Shown: piece by piece, positions 8,327 through 16,709 of the stretch
Layout: every line of letters starts with the position of its first letter
Position numbering within the stretch: the first letter of the stretch is position 1
Assembly: GCA_016861105.1 (NCBI GenBank)
Contig: BOKS01000021.1
Location: forward strand, 1-52,500
Direction of reading: 5' to 3'
DNA length: 52,500 nt
Source: Betaproteobacteria bacterium
GTDB taxonomy: Bacteria; Pseudomonadota; Gammaproteobacteria; Burkholderiales; Casimicrobiaceae
Notes under the pieces: generated by a model
Database searches by the model: none
Seen by the model: only the letters and a program-made list of their open reading frames with translations
Told to the model about the DNA's origin: nothing
Position numbers and translations under genes: made by a program

Positions 8327-9661
8327 TCACTTCGGGCGCCCGGACCGGCCATTGGAGGCCCCGTCGGAGCCGGCTGCCGCCGCAATGCCACGCGGCACGT
8401 TCACGAGCGCCAGCAGCAGGAGCCCGAGGACGAAGAACGTCCCCGTGGAGACGATGGCGAGCCGGTGGTTGCCACCGGTCAGCAGCGTCACCAGGCCGTA
8501 GGTCATCGGCCCGACAATTGCCGACACTCGGATCGCGAAGGTCCACAGCCCGTAGAACTCGGCGCGCCGCCGCGCGGGCGAGAACGCGCCGGCCAGCGCG
8601 CGCCCGGCCGACTGGCTCGAGCCCATGCACAGCCCGGCGATCACCGCTGCGGCCCAGAAGAGCGCGGGACCGGTGGCAAGTGCGGCGAGCACCGTCATCA
8701 CGATCCAGCCCGCCAACGTGATTCCCAGCGCCGGCCGGTGGCCTAGACGGTCCTGCACGTAGCCCCAGGCGAAGGCGCCAGCGGCAGCCGCGAGGTTGAC
8801 GACGAAGATGAGCATCATCGTCCGTGTCTGCTCGAATCGCAGCACCTGCTGGGCGTAAACGGCGGCCAGCGTGACCACCACCGATATGCCGGCCTGGTAG
8901 GCGACGGCGCAGGCCAGCAGCGCGCTGAAGTCGCGGAAGCGCCGCGCATCGTGCCAGGTGCGGTTCAGCCGCGACAGCGACGCGCGCAGCCCCGCCTCGC
9001 CGGCGGGCGCTGCCTGCGGCCTCGCGCGCTCCGTCAGCAGCACGAAAGTCGCCAACGAGGCTAGCGCGAAGACGCCGGCGGTGATCAGCATCGTCACCGG
9101 GACGAAGTGCGACGCCGGCAGCCCTCGCTCCTGTGCCCAGACGACGTAGGCGAGGCTCAGCCCCAGCGTGAGCATGCCGCCGAAATAACCGAAGCTCCAG
9201 CCCCAGCCCGACACGCGCCCGAGGCTGTCTTCGCGCGCCAGCTCGGGCAGGAAGGCCGCGATCAGCGACTCGCCGTAGGTGTAGAACACGTTCGACAGCA
9301 CGATGGCGACGACCGCCCAGGCGACGTTGCCCGGCCCGGCGCCGGCGAGCGCCGCGGTGGCCGCAACGCATCCCAGTGTCGACATCACCAGCAGGCGCTT
9401 CTTTGCCGCGCGCAGATCGGCATACGCGCCGATCGCCGGCATCGTCGCCATCACGATGACGCTCGACACCGCGAGCGTCGAGGTCCACGCCAGCGTGGCC
9501 CAGTCGGCGCCGCCGGCAACCCCGCCGACGAAGTAGGCACTGAACACTGCCGTGAGCACGACGGTCGTGTAGCCGGAATTGGCGAAGTCGTACATCGCCC
9601 AGCCGAAGACCTCGCGCTTGCGCACACCCGAGTTCAGCGCATCCTGGGGAAAGAGGGGCAT
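8327..9661 (-). CDS. MFS transporter, UMF1 / Atg22-like
   Basis: This 444-residue protein has about twelve hydrophobic segments. The N-terminus VFGWAMYDFANSGYTTVVLTAVF is the typical start of the UMF1 (vacuole effluxer Atg22-like) branch of the major facilitator superfamily, as is GWGWSFGYFGGMLTLGLSLAYV in mid-protein. YVQDRLGHRPAL resembles the MFS loop motif. Fungal Atg22 exports amino acids from vacuoles; the bacterial substrate is not known. The gene stands alone between two long non-coding stretches. The start ATG follows a pyrimidine-rich leader without a strong ribosome binding site. Confidence 0.8.
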   Translation of the reverse strand: MPLFPQDALNSGVRKREVFGWAMYDFANSGYTTVVLTAVFSAYFVGGVAGGADWATLAWTSTLAVSSVIVMATMPAIGAYADLRAAKKRLLVMSTLGCVAATAALAGAGPGNVAWAVVAIVLSNVFYTYGESLIAAFLPELAREDSLGRVSGWGWSFGYFGGMLTLGLSLAYVVWAQERGLPASHFVPVTMLITAGVFALASLATFVLLTERARPQAAPAGEAGLRASLSRLNRTWHDARRFRDFSALLACAVAYQAGISVVVTLAAVYAQQVLRFEQTRTMMLIFVVNLAAAAGAFAWGYVQDRLGHRPALGITLAGWIVMTVLAALATGPALFWAAAVIAGLCMGSSQSAGRALAGAFSPARRRAEFYGLWTFAIRVSAIVGPMTYGLVTLLTGGNHRLAIVSTGTFFVLGLLLLALVNVPRGIAAAAGSDGASNGRSGRPK

Positions 9662-10305
9662 GGGCGAGGTGTCGCGTCGGGGCTGCTCGGTACGCAGGCG
9701 TATTTGATCACGCGAACCGCGCGTATCGAGGAAGCAGTGGGCGCCCTGGCAGGACGGTCATCGGCGCGATCGGCGCTCGTCGCAAGCTGCTGGTGCAGGA
9801 CGTGGCCGATCGCGCCGCGCTGCTCGAGCCGATGGTCGCGCAGCCGGACTCCGCACCGATCACGGCGCTCGGATCGCTGCACGGCGGCTGGCTTCCGCAT
9901 CATGGCCGGCCCGGGCGGCTGCCACGGAACCCGGAATCGAGTTCCTGGTGACACCCCCATGCAGTCGAACCAGAGAGTGGTCGCGCGTTCGAACCCTGCG
10001 GGCGCGCAAGAATTCGACGTAGAATCAATTCGTTGTGAAACTCTCTGCGGGCGATTCGCCGTTGTCGCGCTATCGTTGCGCGTACGTGCAGGGCCGGGTC
10101 CGCTTCCGAGGCACCTCCCCGCACGTTCTGCGCTCCGCCGTGGAGCGGTGCGGTGATGCGTCCCGAACGCTGAGCGACCGAACCGCGACCGACCGGCCTC
10201 CCCAAGGCCTCAGGGGGTGCCCGGCGTTGCTGTATGACGTGCGTCAAGGACCTGCGTGCCGTCGGGGCGCGAGATTGGCGGCTGGATCCACACCAGGGGT
10301 GCGCC
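9662..10305. other. Intergenic region with an FNR-like box
   Basis: The region is 644 bp without a supportable gene. A plus frame around 9750-9900 reads GRTVIGAIGARRKLLVQDVADRAALL and looks codon-biased, but has no start and no recognised match, so it may be gene debris. A GTTCGAA element at 9985-9991 recalls a tRNA T-loop, but its stem pairs badly. The end of the region carries the FNR-like box before the hemerythrin gene. Confidence 0.3.
10234..10247 (+). promoter_or_regulatory. FNR-like box upstream of the hemerythrin gene
   Basis: ATGACGTGCGTCAA matches TTGAC-N4-GTCAA with one mismatch in the first base. If it sits at -41.5, transcription would start near 10282, leaving a 24-nt leader before the hemerythrin ATG. 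The core GACGTGCGTC is identical to the box before GroEL. Confidence 0.45.
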
Positions 10306-10875
10306 ATGTCCGACACACCGACCCGCCAGGCGACGCAAGCCGACGCCCCGCTGCAGGACTTCTCGAGGTGCCACGAGGGGTTCGTGACCGTGCTCGAGAC
10401 AGCGCTCGGCCTGCCGGAGATGATCGCCAGCGCCGCGCGGTCGCGCTCGTGCGCCGCCGACATGCTGAAGATGTTCCACGACCGCCTGCTCGCCCACCAC
10501 GACGACGAGGAGCGCGACCTGTTTCCGGCGGTGCTGCGGATCGCGCGGCCGGGCGAGGAGGCCGAGCGGGCCCGGACGATGGTCGAGCAGCTCGTTCGCG
10601 AACATCGCGAGATCGCGCAGCTGTGGAAGCAGCTGGAGCCGGCCGTGCGAGCCGTCGCCAACGGCTACCTGCCGCAGCTCGACGCAGCGCTGCTGCGCGA
10701 CCTGGTGAGCCGCTTCAACGAGCACGTGCGCGTCGAGGAGGAGGACTTCCTGCCCTTCGCGCAGCAGGTGCTGGCACGCCAGGCGGAGGACCTCGCGATG
10801 CTGGGCCTGGCGCTGCACCGACGCCACGAGGCCGAGGAGATCATGTCGACGGCAGTGGTTTACGGGCCCACTTGA
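10306..10875 (+). CDS. Hemerythrin-like HHE domain protein
   Basis: This 189-residue, all-helical protein has candidate diiron ligands spaced as in HHE proteins: His23, His58, the HHDDEE cluster at 64-69, His100 (REH), and His140 with EEE at 144-146 (HVRVEEEDFLPF). Such proteins bind O2 or NO or handle iron, and some repair or signal under nitrosative stress. ATG 10306 (MSDTPTRQ) was chosen because the helical domain follows directly; an in-frame ATG at 10234 falls inside the FNR-like box. Standing alone behind that box, it fits a low-oxygen or NO-responsive role (inference). Confidence 0.85.
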   Translation: MSDTPTRQATQADAPLQDFSRCHEGFVTVLETALGLPEMIASAARSRSCAADMLKMFHDRLLAHHDDEERDLFPAVLRIARPGEEAERARTMVEQLVREHREIAQLWKQLEPAVRAVANGYLPQLDAALLRDLVSRFNEHVRVEEEDFLPFAQQVLARQAEDLAMLGLALHRRHEAEEIMSTAVVYGPT

Positions 10876-11037
10876 AGGGACTCCCCGCTGCGCCGACCGC
10901 AGGGCCGTCGGCAATGCTCGCGCCGGTCCTGTCCGCGTCGGATTTCCTCCCGGACGCTGCACAGCGACCCGGCCGACGATGGCGTAGTCCCTGCGCGCGC
11001 GTCGTCGTGGGCTGCGGCAAGATCACCGTGGAACGGC

Positions 11038-11247
11038 AGCGCGATTCCACGTCCTGTTCGCGATCGCGTTGGCGATCGCAGTGCGCGCGGCCACGCTGGC
11101 TGCTGCCGCGCAGCCGGCAAGTGCGCCGTTCCACGCCGCGACGCCGGTCGCCGTGACAATCGTGCACCTCAACGACGTCTGCGAGATCCTCCCGGTCGAA
11201 GGCGGGTAGTCGGGCGGCTTGGCCCTTGGGGCGGGGCGCCGGTCGAG
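11038..11247 (+). pseudogene. Truncated 5'-nucleotidase / metallophosphatase remnant
   Basis: One frame reads a signal-peptide-like stretch (RFHVLFAIALAIAVRAAT, then LAAAAQPASA) followed by VTIVHLNDVCEILPVEGG and a TAG at 11207, after which SGGLA continues. In intact UshA/5'-nucleotidase family proteins this segment is typically VTIVHLNDVYEI-PV-GG-SGGLAR, where the Asp belongs to the dimetal site. Here a stop interrupts it, no start codon is evident, and the rest of the enzyme is missing because the radical SAM gene ends at 11248. It looks like a 5' fragment left by a deletion or rearrangement. Confidence 0.55.
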
Positions 11248-12531
11248 CTACATGCGCGGTCGCGGCACCAGCGGTCGACTTCGCAGCCGCGCGGCGATCG
11301 CGTCGGCCTGCGGGACCGCGTGGGCGAAGAAGCGCCGCAGCCCCGGGCACAGGTAGTTGAGCCCCGGCTCGTCGTCCGGTGTGCGGACGAAGCGGCTCTT
11401 CGGGCACTCTCCCCAGCAATCGGTGAGGAACGGGCACGCCCAGCAGCGCTTCGGCAGCCGCTCCGATTTCGCGTAGCCGAAGCGCACCTGCGCCGGGTCG
11501 AAGACGATGTCGCCGAGCCGCCGCTCGCGCACGGTGCCGCGGCGGTACTCGGCGTACACGTAGTGGTCGCAGGCGTAGACGCTGCCGTCGTGCTCGATGG
11601 CGACCGCCTTGCCGCAGGTCTCGCCGTAGACGCAGACCTGCGCCGGCTGGCCGAGGTGCTGCGCGACGAGCGTCTCGCAGAAGTTCACCACGACCTTGCC
11701 GATGTCCCGGCGCAGCCAGTCGTCCCACACCTTGCACAGGAACTCCCCGTACGCCTCGGGGTCGACCGACCACTCGGTGACGACCGAGTGCGCATGGCCG
11801 GGCCGCGCCTCGGGGCTGCCCACGCGCGGCAGGCGTGCGGCGGTCCACGCCTGCGGCGCCGTCGACTCGAACCCGCGAAGCTCCACGACGGGAATGAACT
11901 GCAGGTAGGTCGAGCGGACCACGCGGCGGAGGAAGCGGTAGACGTCGAGCGGGCGCGAGGCGTTGTAGCGGTGGACGCAGGTCAGCGTGTTGAACGGGAC
12001 GTCGAAGCGCCGCAGCACGTCCACGCCCGCCATGACCCGGTCGAACGTCGGCTTGCCGCCCTTGCTGACGCGCAACTCGTCGTGCAGCGCCCGCGGCCCG
12101 TCGATCGAGATGCCGACGAGGAAGCGATTGCGCCGCAGGAAGCGCGCCCAGTCCTCGTCGAGCAGCGTGCCGTTGGTCTGCAGGCTGTTGGCGACGCGCT
12201 GCCCGGGCCGCGCGTACTTGCGCTGCAAGCGGAGCGCCTTCTCGAAGAACGCGAGGCCGAGCAGCGTCGGCTCGCCGCCCTGCCAGGAGAACACCACCTC
12301 GTCGCCCGTGACGTCGGCGAGGTAGCTGCGCACGAAGGCCTCGAGCACCTCGTCGCTCATGTGTCCGGGCCCCGGGCCTCCCGCCAGCCGCTGCTTGTGA
12401 AGGTAGTAGCAGTAGCTGCAATCGAGATTGCAGGCCGAGCCGGCCGGCTTGGCCATCACGTGGAACGCCCGCGGCGCCCGATCGCCGAGCCACCGGGGCA
12501 CGTGGTACTTGTCGATCGGCCCGGGAAGCAT
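11248..12531 (-). CDS. Radical SAM enzyme, anaerobic sulfatase-maturase (anSME) type
   Basis: This 427-residue protein has the radical SAM motif CNLDCSYC (Cys34, Cys38, Cys41) binding the catalytic [4Fe-4S], then VFSWQGGEPTLLG and ISIDGP. A C-terminal SPASM region holds further cysteines (CVYGETCGKAVAIEHDGSVY, CWACPFLTDCWGECPK, NYLCPGL). This combination is diagnostic of the anSME-like family, which oxidises a Cys or Ser of sulfatases to formylglycine without O2. ATG 12531 (MLPGPIDKYH) is preferred because family members start shortly before the AFHVMAKPAG segment; 12567 is possible. No sulfatase gene is visible nearby, so its substrate is open. An FNR-like box lies about 90 bp upstream. Confidence 0.85.
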   Translation of the reverse strand: MLPGPIDKYHVPRWLGDRAPRAFHVMAKPAGSACNLDCSYCYYLHKQRLAGGPGPGHMSDEVLEAFVRSYLADVTGDEVVFSWQGGEPTLLGLAFFEKALRLQRKYARPGQRVANSLQTNGTLLDEDWARFLRRNRFLVGISIDGPRALHDELRVSKGGKPTFDRVMAGVDVLRRFDVPFNTLTCVHRYNASRPLDVYRFLRRVVRSTYLQFIPVVELRGFESTAPQAWTAARLPRVGSPEARPGHAHSVVTEWSVDPEAYGEFLCKVWDDWLRRDIGKVVVNFCETLVAQHLGQPAQVCVYGETCGKAVAIEHDGSVYACDHYVYAEYRRGTVRERRLGDIVFDPAQVRFGYAKSERLPKRCWACPFLTDCWGECPKSRFVRTPDDEPGLNYLCPGLRRFFAHAVPQADAIAARLRSRPLVPRPRM

Positions 12532-12617
12532 CGTGCGCAGTGTAGGCGCCCCGCGGTTGCGGGGCACGACCTTCGAGCGCCGGTGGCACGGTGCAGGCCG
12601 CCGTGCTCGCGAAACCG

Positions 12618-12631
12618 GTGACCCAGATCAA
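12618..12631 (-). promoter_or_regulatory. FNR-like box upstream of the radical SAM gene
   Basis: GTGACCCAGATCAA fits TTGAY-N4-RTCAA with one mismatch at the first base. It lies between the divergent radical SAM gene (start 12531) and the DUF2946 gene (start 12699). At -41.5 facing the minus strand it would give a leader of about 50 nt. Anaerobic induction would suit an oxygen-sensitive enzyme (inference). Confidence 0.4.
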
Positions 12632-12698
12632 GTCCCTGCGGCGGCGTTCCGGAGAAGAATCGCCGCTCCTGCACGCTCATCGGCATCTCAGGCCCGGC

Positions 12699-13097
12699 AT
12701 GCGTCGCTCCCGCCAACGTCCCGCCGCCTGGCTCGCGCTCGTCGCGATGCTGCTCGGCTGCATCGCGCCGACGCTCGGCCGCGCGATGACGGCAGGCGAT
12801 CGCGGCGTCGCGCCGGCATTCGACGTCTGCACGGTGGCCGCGCCGGCGTCGAACGTGGACGCGCTGCCCGTCGGTCGCGGCCCGCTCGACGGCGAGGGCC
12901 GGAAATCCGCACACGCACCGGACCACTGTCCGTACTGCTGCCTCCAGGCCGGCGCGGCGATGCCGCCGCCGGCGACGCGCGCGCCGCTCGTCGCGGAGCG
13001 CGCGCGCGCACCGGCGCCTGCGTGCGCCGTCGACGTCCCGGCACTGCGCGACGACGGGTCGCCAGCGCAGCCTCGCGCGCCCCCGCGGCGCGCGTGA
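12699..13097 (+). CDS. DUF2946-type secreted or membrane protein
   Basis: This 132-residue protein has an N-terminal signal or anchor segment (PAAWLALVAMLLGCIAPTLG). The HAPDHCPYCCLQAG cluster of His and Cys that marks DUF2946-like proteins comes next, followed by an Ala/Pro-rich tail. The His/Cys cluster could bind a metal. In my knowledge of the family, members are often adjacent to copper-related outer-membrane receptors, and here the next gene is one. ATG 12699 places the signal segment at the N-terminus; an upstream in-frame ATG would add 36 unrelated residues. Function unknown; periplasmic copper handling is inference. Confidence 0.6.
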   Translation: MRRSRQRPAAWLALVAMLLGCIAPTLGRAMTAGDRGVAPAFDVCTVAAPASNVDALPVGRGPLDGEGRKSAHAPDHCPYCCLQAGAAMPPPATRAPLVAERARAPAPACAVDVPALRDDGSPAQPRAPPRRA

Positions 13098-13376
13098 TCG
13101 CCCGGACCTCGGTTCCTCCCCGGCACTCGGTCGGGCGCGTGGTGCATCGCGCTCGCGGCAGCTGACGCAGCGTCGCGCGCTGGGCGCCGCGGCACGGTCG
13201 CGTCGCGACACGTGCCGGTGACGGACCGGGAGCCGGCGCGATCGCCGATGGCCTGGCTGCAGGGAGCGCTCCGCGCGACCGCGCCGCGCTCCATCCCGTG
13301 CGGGGCCGTACGCCTCGCCATTCACACCACGCGCCGCGGGCACGCCCGCGGTTCGTCCACGCGTCCTGGATCCACG
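13098..13376. other. Leader region of the copper receptor
   Basis: This 279-bp gap precedes the TonB receptor. No cobalamin-riboswitch B12 box and no convincing -10/-35 pair was seen. The receptor frame is open back to 13212, but the upstream residues do not resemble a signal peptide. Confidence 0.3.
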
Positions 13377-15713
13377 ATGACACCTCCGTTCTCGCGTCTT
13401 CCGCTGCTGGTCGCCGTTCCCCTGGCGCTCCCGGCGCTCGCGCAAAGCGTCTTCTCGCCCGCCGACGAGCCTCCGCCGCCGCCGGCGACCGTCGCGAAGT
13501 CCGACGCCGCGCCGCCGCGCGTCGGCAGCGTGCTGGTGACCGGATCGCGCGATGCGGCGGCCGCGACACCGGCTGCCGTCGACGCGCGGTCGCTGCAGTT
13601 CCTGCGCGCGGCCACGAGCGACACGGCGAGCCTGCTGCGCGCGCTGCCCGGCGTGAGCCTGTACGGCGCCGGGGGCATCTCGAGCCTCCCGTCGATCCGC
13701 GGGCTCGCCGACGACCGCATCCGCATCAAGGTCGACGGCATGGACCTGATCGCGGCCTGCCCGAACCACATGAACCCTCCGCTCGCCTACCTCGATCCGT
13801 CGAACGTGGGCACGCTGGAGGTCCACGCGGGCGTCGCACCGGTGAGCCTGGGCGGCGACAGCATCGCCGGCACGATCGTGGCCGAGTCGTCGCCTCCGCT
13901 TTTCGCAGGCCCCGGCGAGGGCACGCTGGCGAAGGGCGAGGTCGGCGCGCACTACCGCAGCAACGGCGACGGGTTCGGCGCCACCATCGCGGCGACGCTC
14001 GCCGGCGAGTCGCTCAGCCTCTCCTACGCGGGATCGACGGCCGAGCGCGACAACGAGAGGGCGGGCGGCGACTTCAAGGCGTCGACGACGACGGGACGCG
14101 CCGGCCACGCGCTCGCGCGCGACGAGATCGGCTCGAGCGCGTTCCGGACGCGCAACCACGAACTCGCCATCGCCTACACGGACGGCGGGCAGCTGCTGGA
14201 GGCACGGGTGGGGCGCCAGGACATCCCCTACCAGCTGTGGCCCAACCAGCGGATGGACATGCTCGACAACGTGCAGGAGCGCGTCAACGTCCGGTGGCGC
14301 GGCCGCTTCGCATGGGGACGCCTCGACGCCCGCGCGTGGCACGAGCGCGTCGACCACTTCATGGACTTCGGCCCGGACAAGCGCTACTGGTACGCCGCGG
14401 CGTCGGGCGGACCGTCGGCGCCGGACGGCGTGCCGTGCGAACCGGCCGGTCCGACGTGTGCCGCCGGCATGCCGATGTTCACGGCGAGCACCAACACCGG
14501 TGCGACGGTCAAGGGCGCGATCGACCTGTCCGACCGCGACGTTCTTCGCGCGGGCGGCGAGCTGCAGCGCTACCGGCTCGACGACTGGTGGCCGGCCTCC
14601 GGCGGCGGCATGTGGCCCGACACGTTCTGGAACATCCGCGACGGCCGCCGCGACCGCGCCGCGCTCTATGCGGAATGGGAGGGAAAACCGGCCCCGCAGT
14701 GGACCGTGCTCACCGGCGTGCGCTACGAGCGCGTCGCGAGCGACACGGGGCCCGTTCAGGCCTACAACGACGCTGCGGCGCCGGCGACCGGGCGCGTGGC
14801 GGCCTTCAACGGCCGCGACCGCGCGCGGACCGACCACAACGTCGACGCGACGCTGGTCGCCCGTTACCGGCCGCACGAGGCCCTCGACGTCGAGGTGGGC
14901 CTGGCCCGCAAGGTGCGCTCGCCCAGCCTCTACGAGCGCTACACGTGGATGACGCGCGGCATGGAGATGCTGATGGTCAACTGGTTCGGCGACGGCAACG
15001 GCTACGTCGGCGATCCTGACCTCGTCGCGGAGAAAGCGCACACCGTCTCGGTCACCGTCGACTGGCATGCGCCGGACGGCCGCTGGCGCCTCGCGGCGAC
15101 GCCGTACTACACGCGCGTCACCGACTACGTCGACGCGGTGCGGTGCCCGCCGGACCTGGGCGGCGCGTGCGCCACGCAGACGCCGGGGGGCGGGAAGTTC
15201 GTCTTCCTGCAGTTCGCGAACCAGTCCGCGCGGCTGTACGGGCTCGACCTCGCCGCCCAGGCGTCGGTGGACGTGCCCGGGATCGGTGAGCTCGGGGTCA
15301 CCGGCGTCGTCGGCTACACGGATGGACGCAATCGCAGCACCGGCGACAACCTCTACAACATCATGCCGCCGAACGCGCGCGTGGTGCTCACGCACCGCCG
15401 CGGCGCGTGGGACAGCGCACTCGAGCTGATCGCCGTGAGCGCCAAGGACGACGTCTCGTCGACGCGCAACGAGGTCGCCACCGGCGGCCATGGACTGGTG
15501 AACCTGCGGGTCGCCTACCAGTGGAACCGGCTGCGCATCGACGCGGGCGTCGAGAACGTGTTCGACCGGCTCTACGCGCCGCCGCTCGGCGGCGCGTACC
15601 TGGGGCAGGGCACGACGATGACGGCCAGTCCGGTGGGCTCGGTGCCGCGGTGGGGTACGCCCGTCCCGGGCGCCGGGCGCTCGTTCTACGTCGGCGCGAA
15701 GGTCGCGTTCTGA
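13377..15713 (+). CDS. TonB-dependent copper receptor (OprC/NosA-like)
   Basis: This 778-residue outer-membrane receptor has a signal peptide (RLPLLVAVPLALPALAQS) and a plug domain with LLRALPGVSLYGAGG, SSLPSIRGLADDRIRIKVDG and the motif ACPNHMNPPLAYLDP. That last motif is the hallmark of the TonB-dependent copper receptor family; its Cys/Met/His residues are good copper ligands. A long beta-barrel follows and the chain ends in aromatic YVGAKVAF, as porin-type barrels do. Imports copper or a copper complex into the periplasm. The ATG at 13377 is fixed by the signal peptide. Pairs with the DUF2946 gene upstream. Confidence 0.9.
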   Translation: MTPPFSRLPLLVAVPLALPALAQSVFSPADEPPPPPATVAKSDAAPPRVGSVLVTGSRDAAAATPAAVDARSLQFLRAATSDTASLLRALPGVSLYGAGGISSLPSIRGLADDRIRIKVDGMDLIAACPNHMNPPLAYLDPSNVGTLEVHAGVAPVSLGGDSIAGTIVAESSPPLFAGPGEGTLAKGEVGAHYRSNGDGFGATIAATLAGESLSLSYAGSTAERDNERAGGDFKASTTTGRAGHALARDEIGSSAFRTRNHELAIAYTDGGQLLEARVGRQDIPYQLWPNQRMDMLDNVQERVNVRWRGRFAWGRLDARAWHERVDHFMDFGPDKRYWYAAASGGPSAPDGVPCEPAGPTCAAGMPMFTASTNTGATVKGAIDLSDRDVLRAGGELQRYRLDDWWPASGGGMWPDTFWNIRDGRRDRAALYAEWEGKPAPQWTVLTGVRYERVASDTGPVQAYNDAAAPATGRVAAFNGRDRARTDHNVDATLVARYRPHEALDVEVGLARKVRSPSLYERYTWMTRGMEMLMVNWFGDGNGYVGDPDLVAEKAHTVSVTVDWHAPDGRWRLAATPYYTRVTDYVDAVRCPPDLGGACATQTPGGGKFVFLQFANQSARLYGLDLAAQASVDVPGIGELGVTGVVGYTDGRNRSTGDNLYNIMPPNARVVLTHRRGAWDSALELIAVSAKDDVSSTRNEVATGGHGLVNLRVAYQWNRLRIDAGVENVFDRLYAPPLGGAYLGQGTTMTASPVGSVPRWGTPVPGAGRSFYVGAKVAF

Positions 15714-15719
15714 GGTGGA

Positions 15720-16607
15720 TCAGCGCTTTCGTCCGCGGGGCCGGCGTGGCGCCGCCGCGCGCCCGCGCGACGAGGTTGCGGCGGCGTCCGACGTCACCGC
15801 GAGCGGCCAGTCGGCGATGCGCTGGCCGTCGGACGCTTCGCCGGGCGCCGTCGTCCGGATCTCGAGCGTGAGCCGGAAGCGATCGCCGCGGTAGTAGTAG
15901 GTGGCGGCCTGCACCGGGCGGTCGTGATCGTCGGTGATGACGTAGCGGCACCGGAGCGCGGCCGCCCCCGGCGCCATGCCCAGGGCGGCCGCGACGGTGG
16001 TGTCGGCGAGCGTGGCCTCGATCGACTGGCGGATGCTCCGCGTGTGGACGCGCAGCCGCGCGTACAGGATCGACGTGATCGTCGCGGTCGACAGGTCCAG
16101 CCTGCGCAGCCTGTCGCCGATGTCGGTGGGGACGAACACCACGAGGTAGGCCAGGACCTCCTTGCCCGCGAGCAGCAGCCGGTCGATGCGATAGGCGCTG
16201 GCGCCCACGGGGAGATCGAGCAGGGGCGCGGCCTCGGGGCCCAGCGGCTGGGCCTCGAAGCGGAGCACCTTGAACTTCGTCCCGGGGCGCATCCGGAACA
16301 GCTGCGTCGGATCGGCCTCGAGCTTCGGGTGATCGAGTCCCGGCAGGCGGGCGACGCGCAGCCGTACGCCGCGGCGGCGCTCGAGCACGCCTTCCTCGAC
16401 GAGGACCCCGATTGCCCTCCGCAGCGTGTTCCGGTTCACGCCGAACTCCGACGCGAGGTCGCCTTCGGAAGGGAGTTCGTCGCCCGCACGCCAGCGCGTT
16501 CCCATCCGCTCACGGAGGATGAGGGCGATCTGCCGGTACACCGGCGCGTGGCCGTCGAACTCGTTTCCCGCGGCTGCGGATGCAACGCCCGGAGCGTGCA
16601 GTGTCAT
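15720..16607 (-). CDS. GntR-family regulator, HutC/UTRA subfamily
   Basis: This 295-residue protein has an N-terminal winged helix-turn-helix (VYRQIALILRERM, DELPSEGDLASEFGVNRNTLRRAIGVL, then a wing with RRRGVRLRV). A UTRA ligand-binding domain spans about 100-250 (LLDLPVGASAYRIDRLLL, RQSIEATLADTTVAAALGM). The tail is basic. HutC-type regulators usually repress a neighbouring catabolic or uptake operon and release on binding a substrate-derived ligand. It is divergent from the PLP enzyme/ABC/aldehyde dehydrogenase operon, and an inverted-repeat operator over that operon's promoter fits autogenous and operon control. It ends 6 bp from the copper receptor stop, converging. Confidence 0.88.
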   Translation of the reverse strand: MTLHAPGVASAAAGNEFDGHAPVYRQIALILRERMGTRWRAGDELPSEGDLASEFGVNRNTLRRAIGVLVEEGVLERRRGVRLRVARLPGLDHPKLEADPTQLFRMRPGTKFKVLRFEAQPLGPEAAPLLDLPVGASAYRIDRLLLAGKEVLAYLVVFVPTDIGDRLRRLDLSTATITSILYARLRVHTRSIRQSIEATLADTTVAAALGMAPGAAALRCRYVITDDHDRPVQAATYYYRGDRFRLTLEIRTTAPGEASDGQRIADWPLAVTSDAAATSSRGRAAAPRRPRGRKR

Positions 16608-16623
16608 CGCGTGTCGGCGAACA

Positions 16624-16653
16624 TATCTACTTGACTAGATAACTAGCTATCTA
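16624..16653. promoter_or_regulatory. Triple half-site operator, TATCTA-N6-TAGATA-N6-TATCTA
   Basis: TATCTA (16624-16629), TAGATA (16636-16641) and TATCTA (16648-16653) alternate in orientation at 12-bp steps, giving two overlapping palindromes. The right one is nearly perfect (TAGATAACTAGCTATCTA). It is one of the few AT-rich stretches in the window and covers the -35 and spacer of the promoter for the PLP operon. It is the likely binding site of the divergent HutC-type regulator (inference from position). Confidence 0.65.
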
Positions 16654-16659
16654 TATAAG
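16631..16659 (+). promoter_or_regulatory. Sigma-70-type promoter of the PLP enzyme/ABC/ALDH operon
   Basis: TTGACT (16631-16636) and TATAAG (16654-16659) are separated by 17 bp, close to the sigma-70 consensus. The PLP enzyme ATG follows 50 bp downstream. The operator half-sites overlap the -35 element and spacer, so bound regulator would block polymerase. Confidence 0.65.
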
Positions 16660-16709
16660 TGGACGCCGGATGTCAAGCCGGCATCCGGCACCCCGGAGCG
16701 CAACGACCC

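Noticed and set aside
9960..10020. tRNA gene suggested by a GTTCGAACCC motif
   Set aside because: The T-arm stem has a central mismatch and no matching acceptor stem, D-arm or anticodon arm can be built around it.
13098..13376. Cobalamin riboswitch before the TonB-dependent receptor
   Set aside because: No B12 box or riboswitch-like pairing was found, and the receptor carries the copper-receptor motif.
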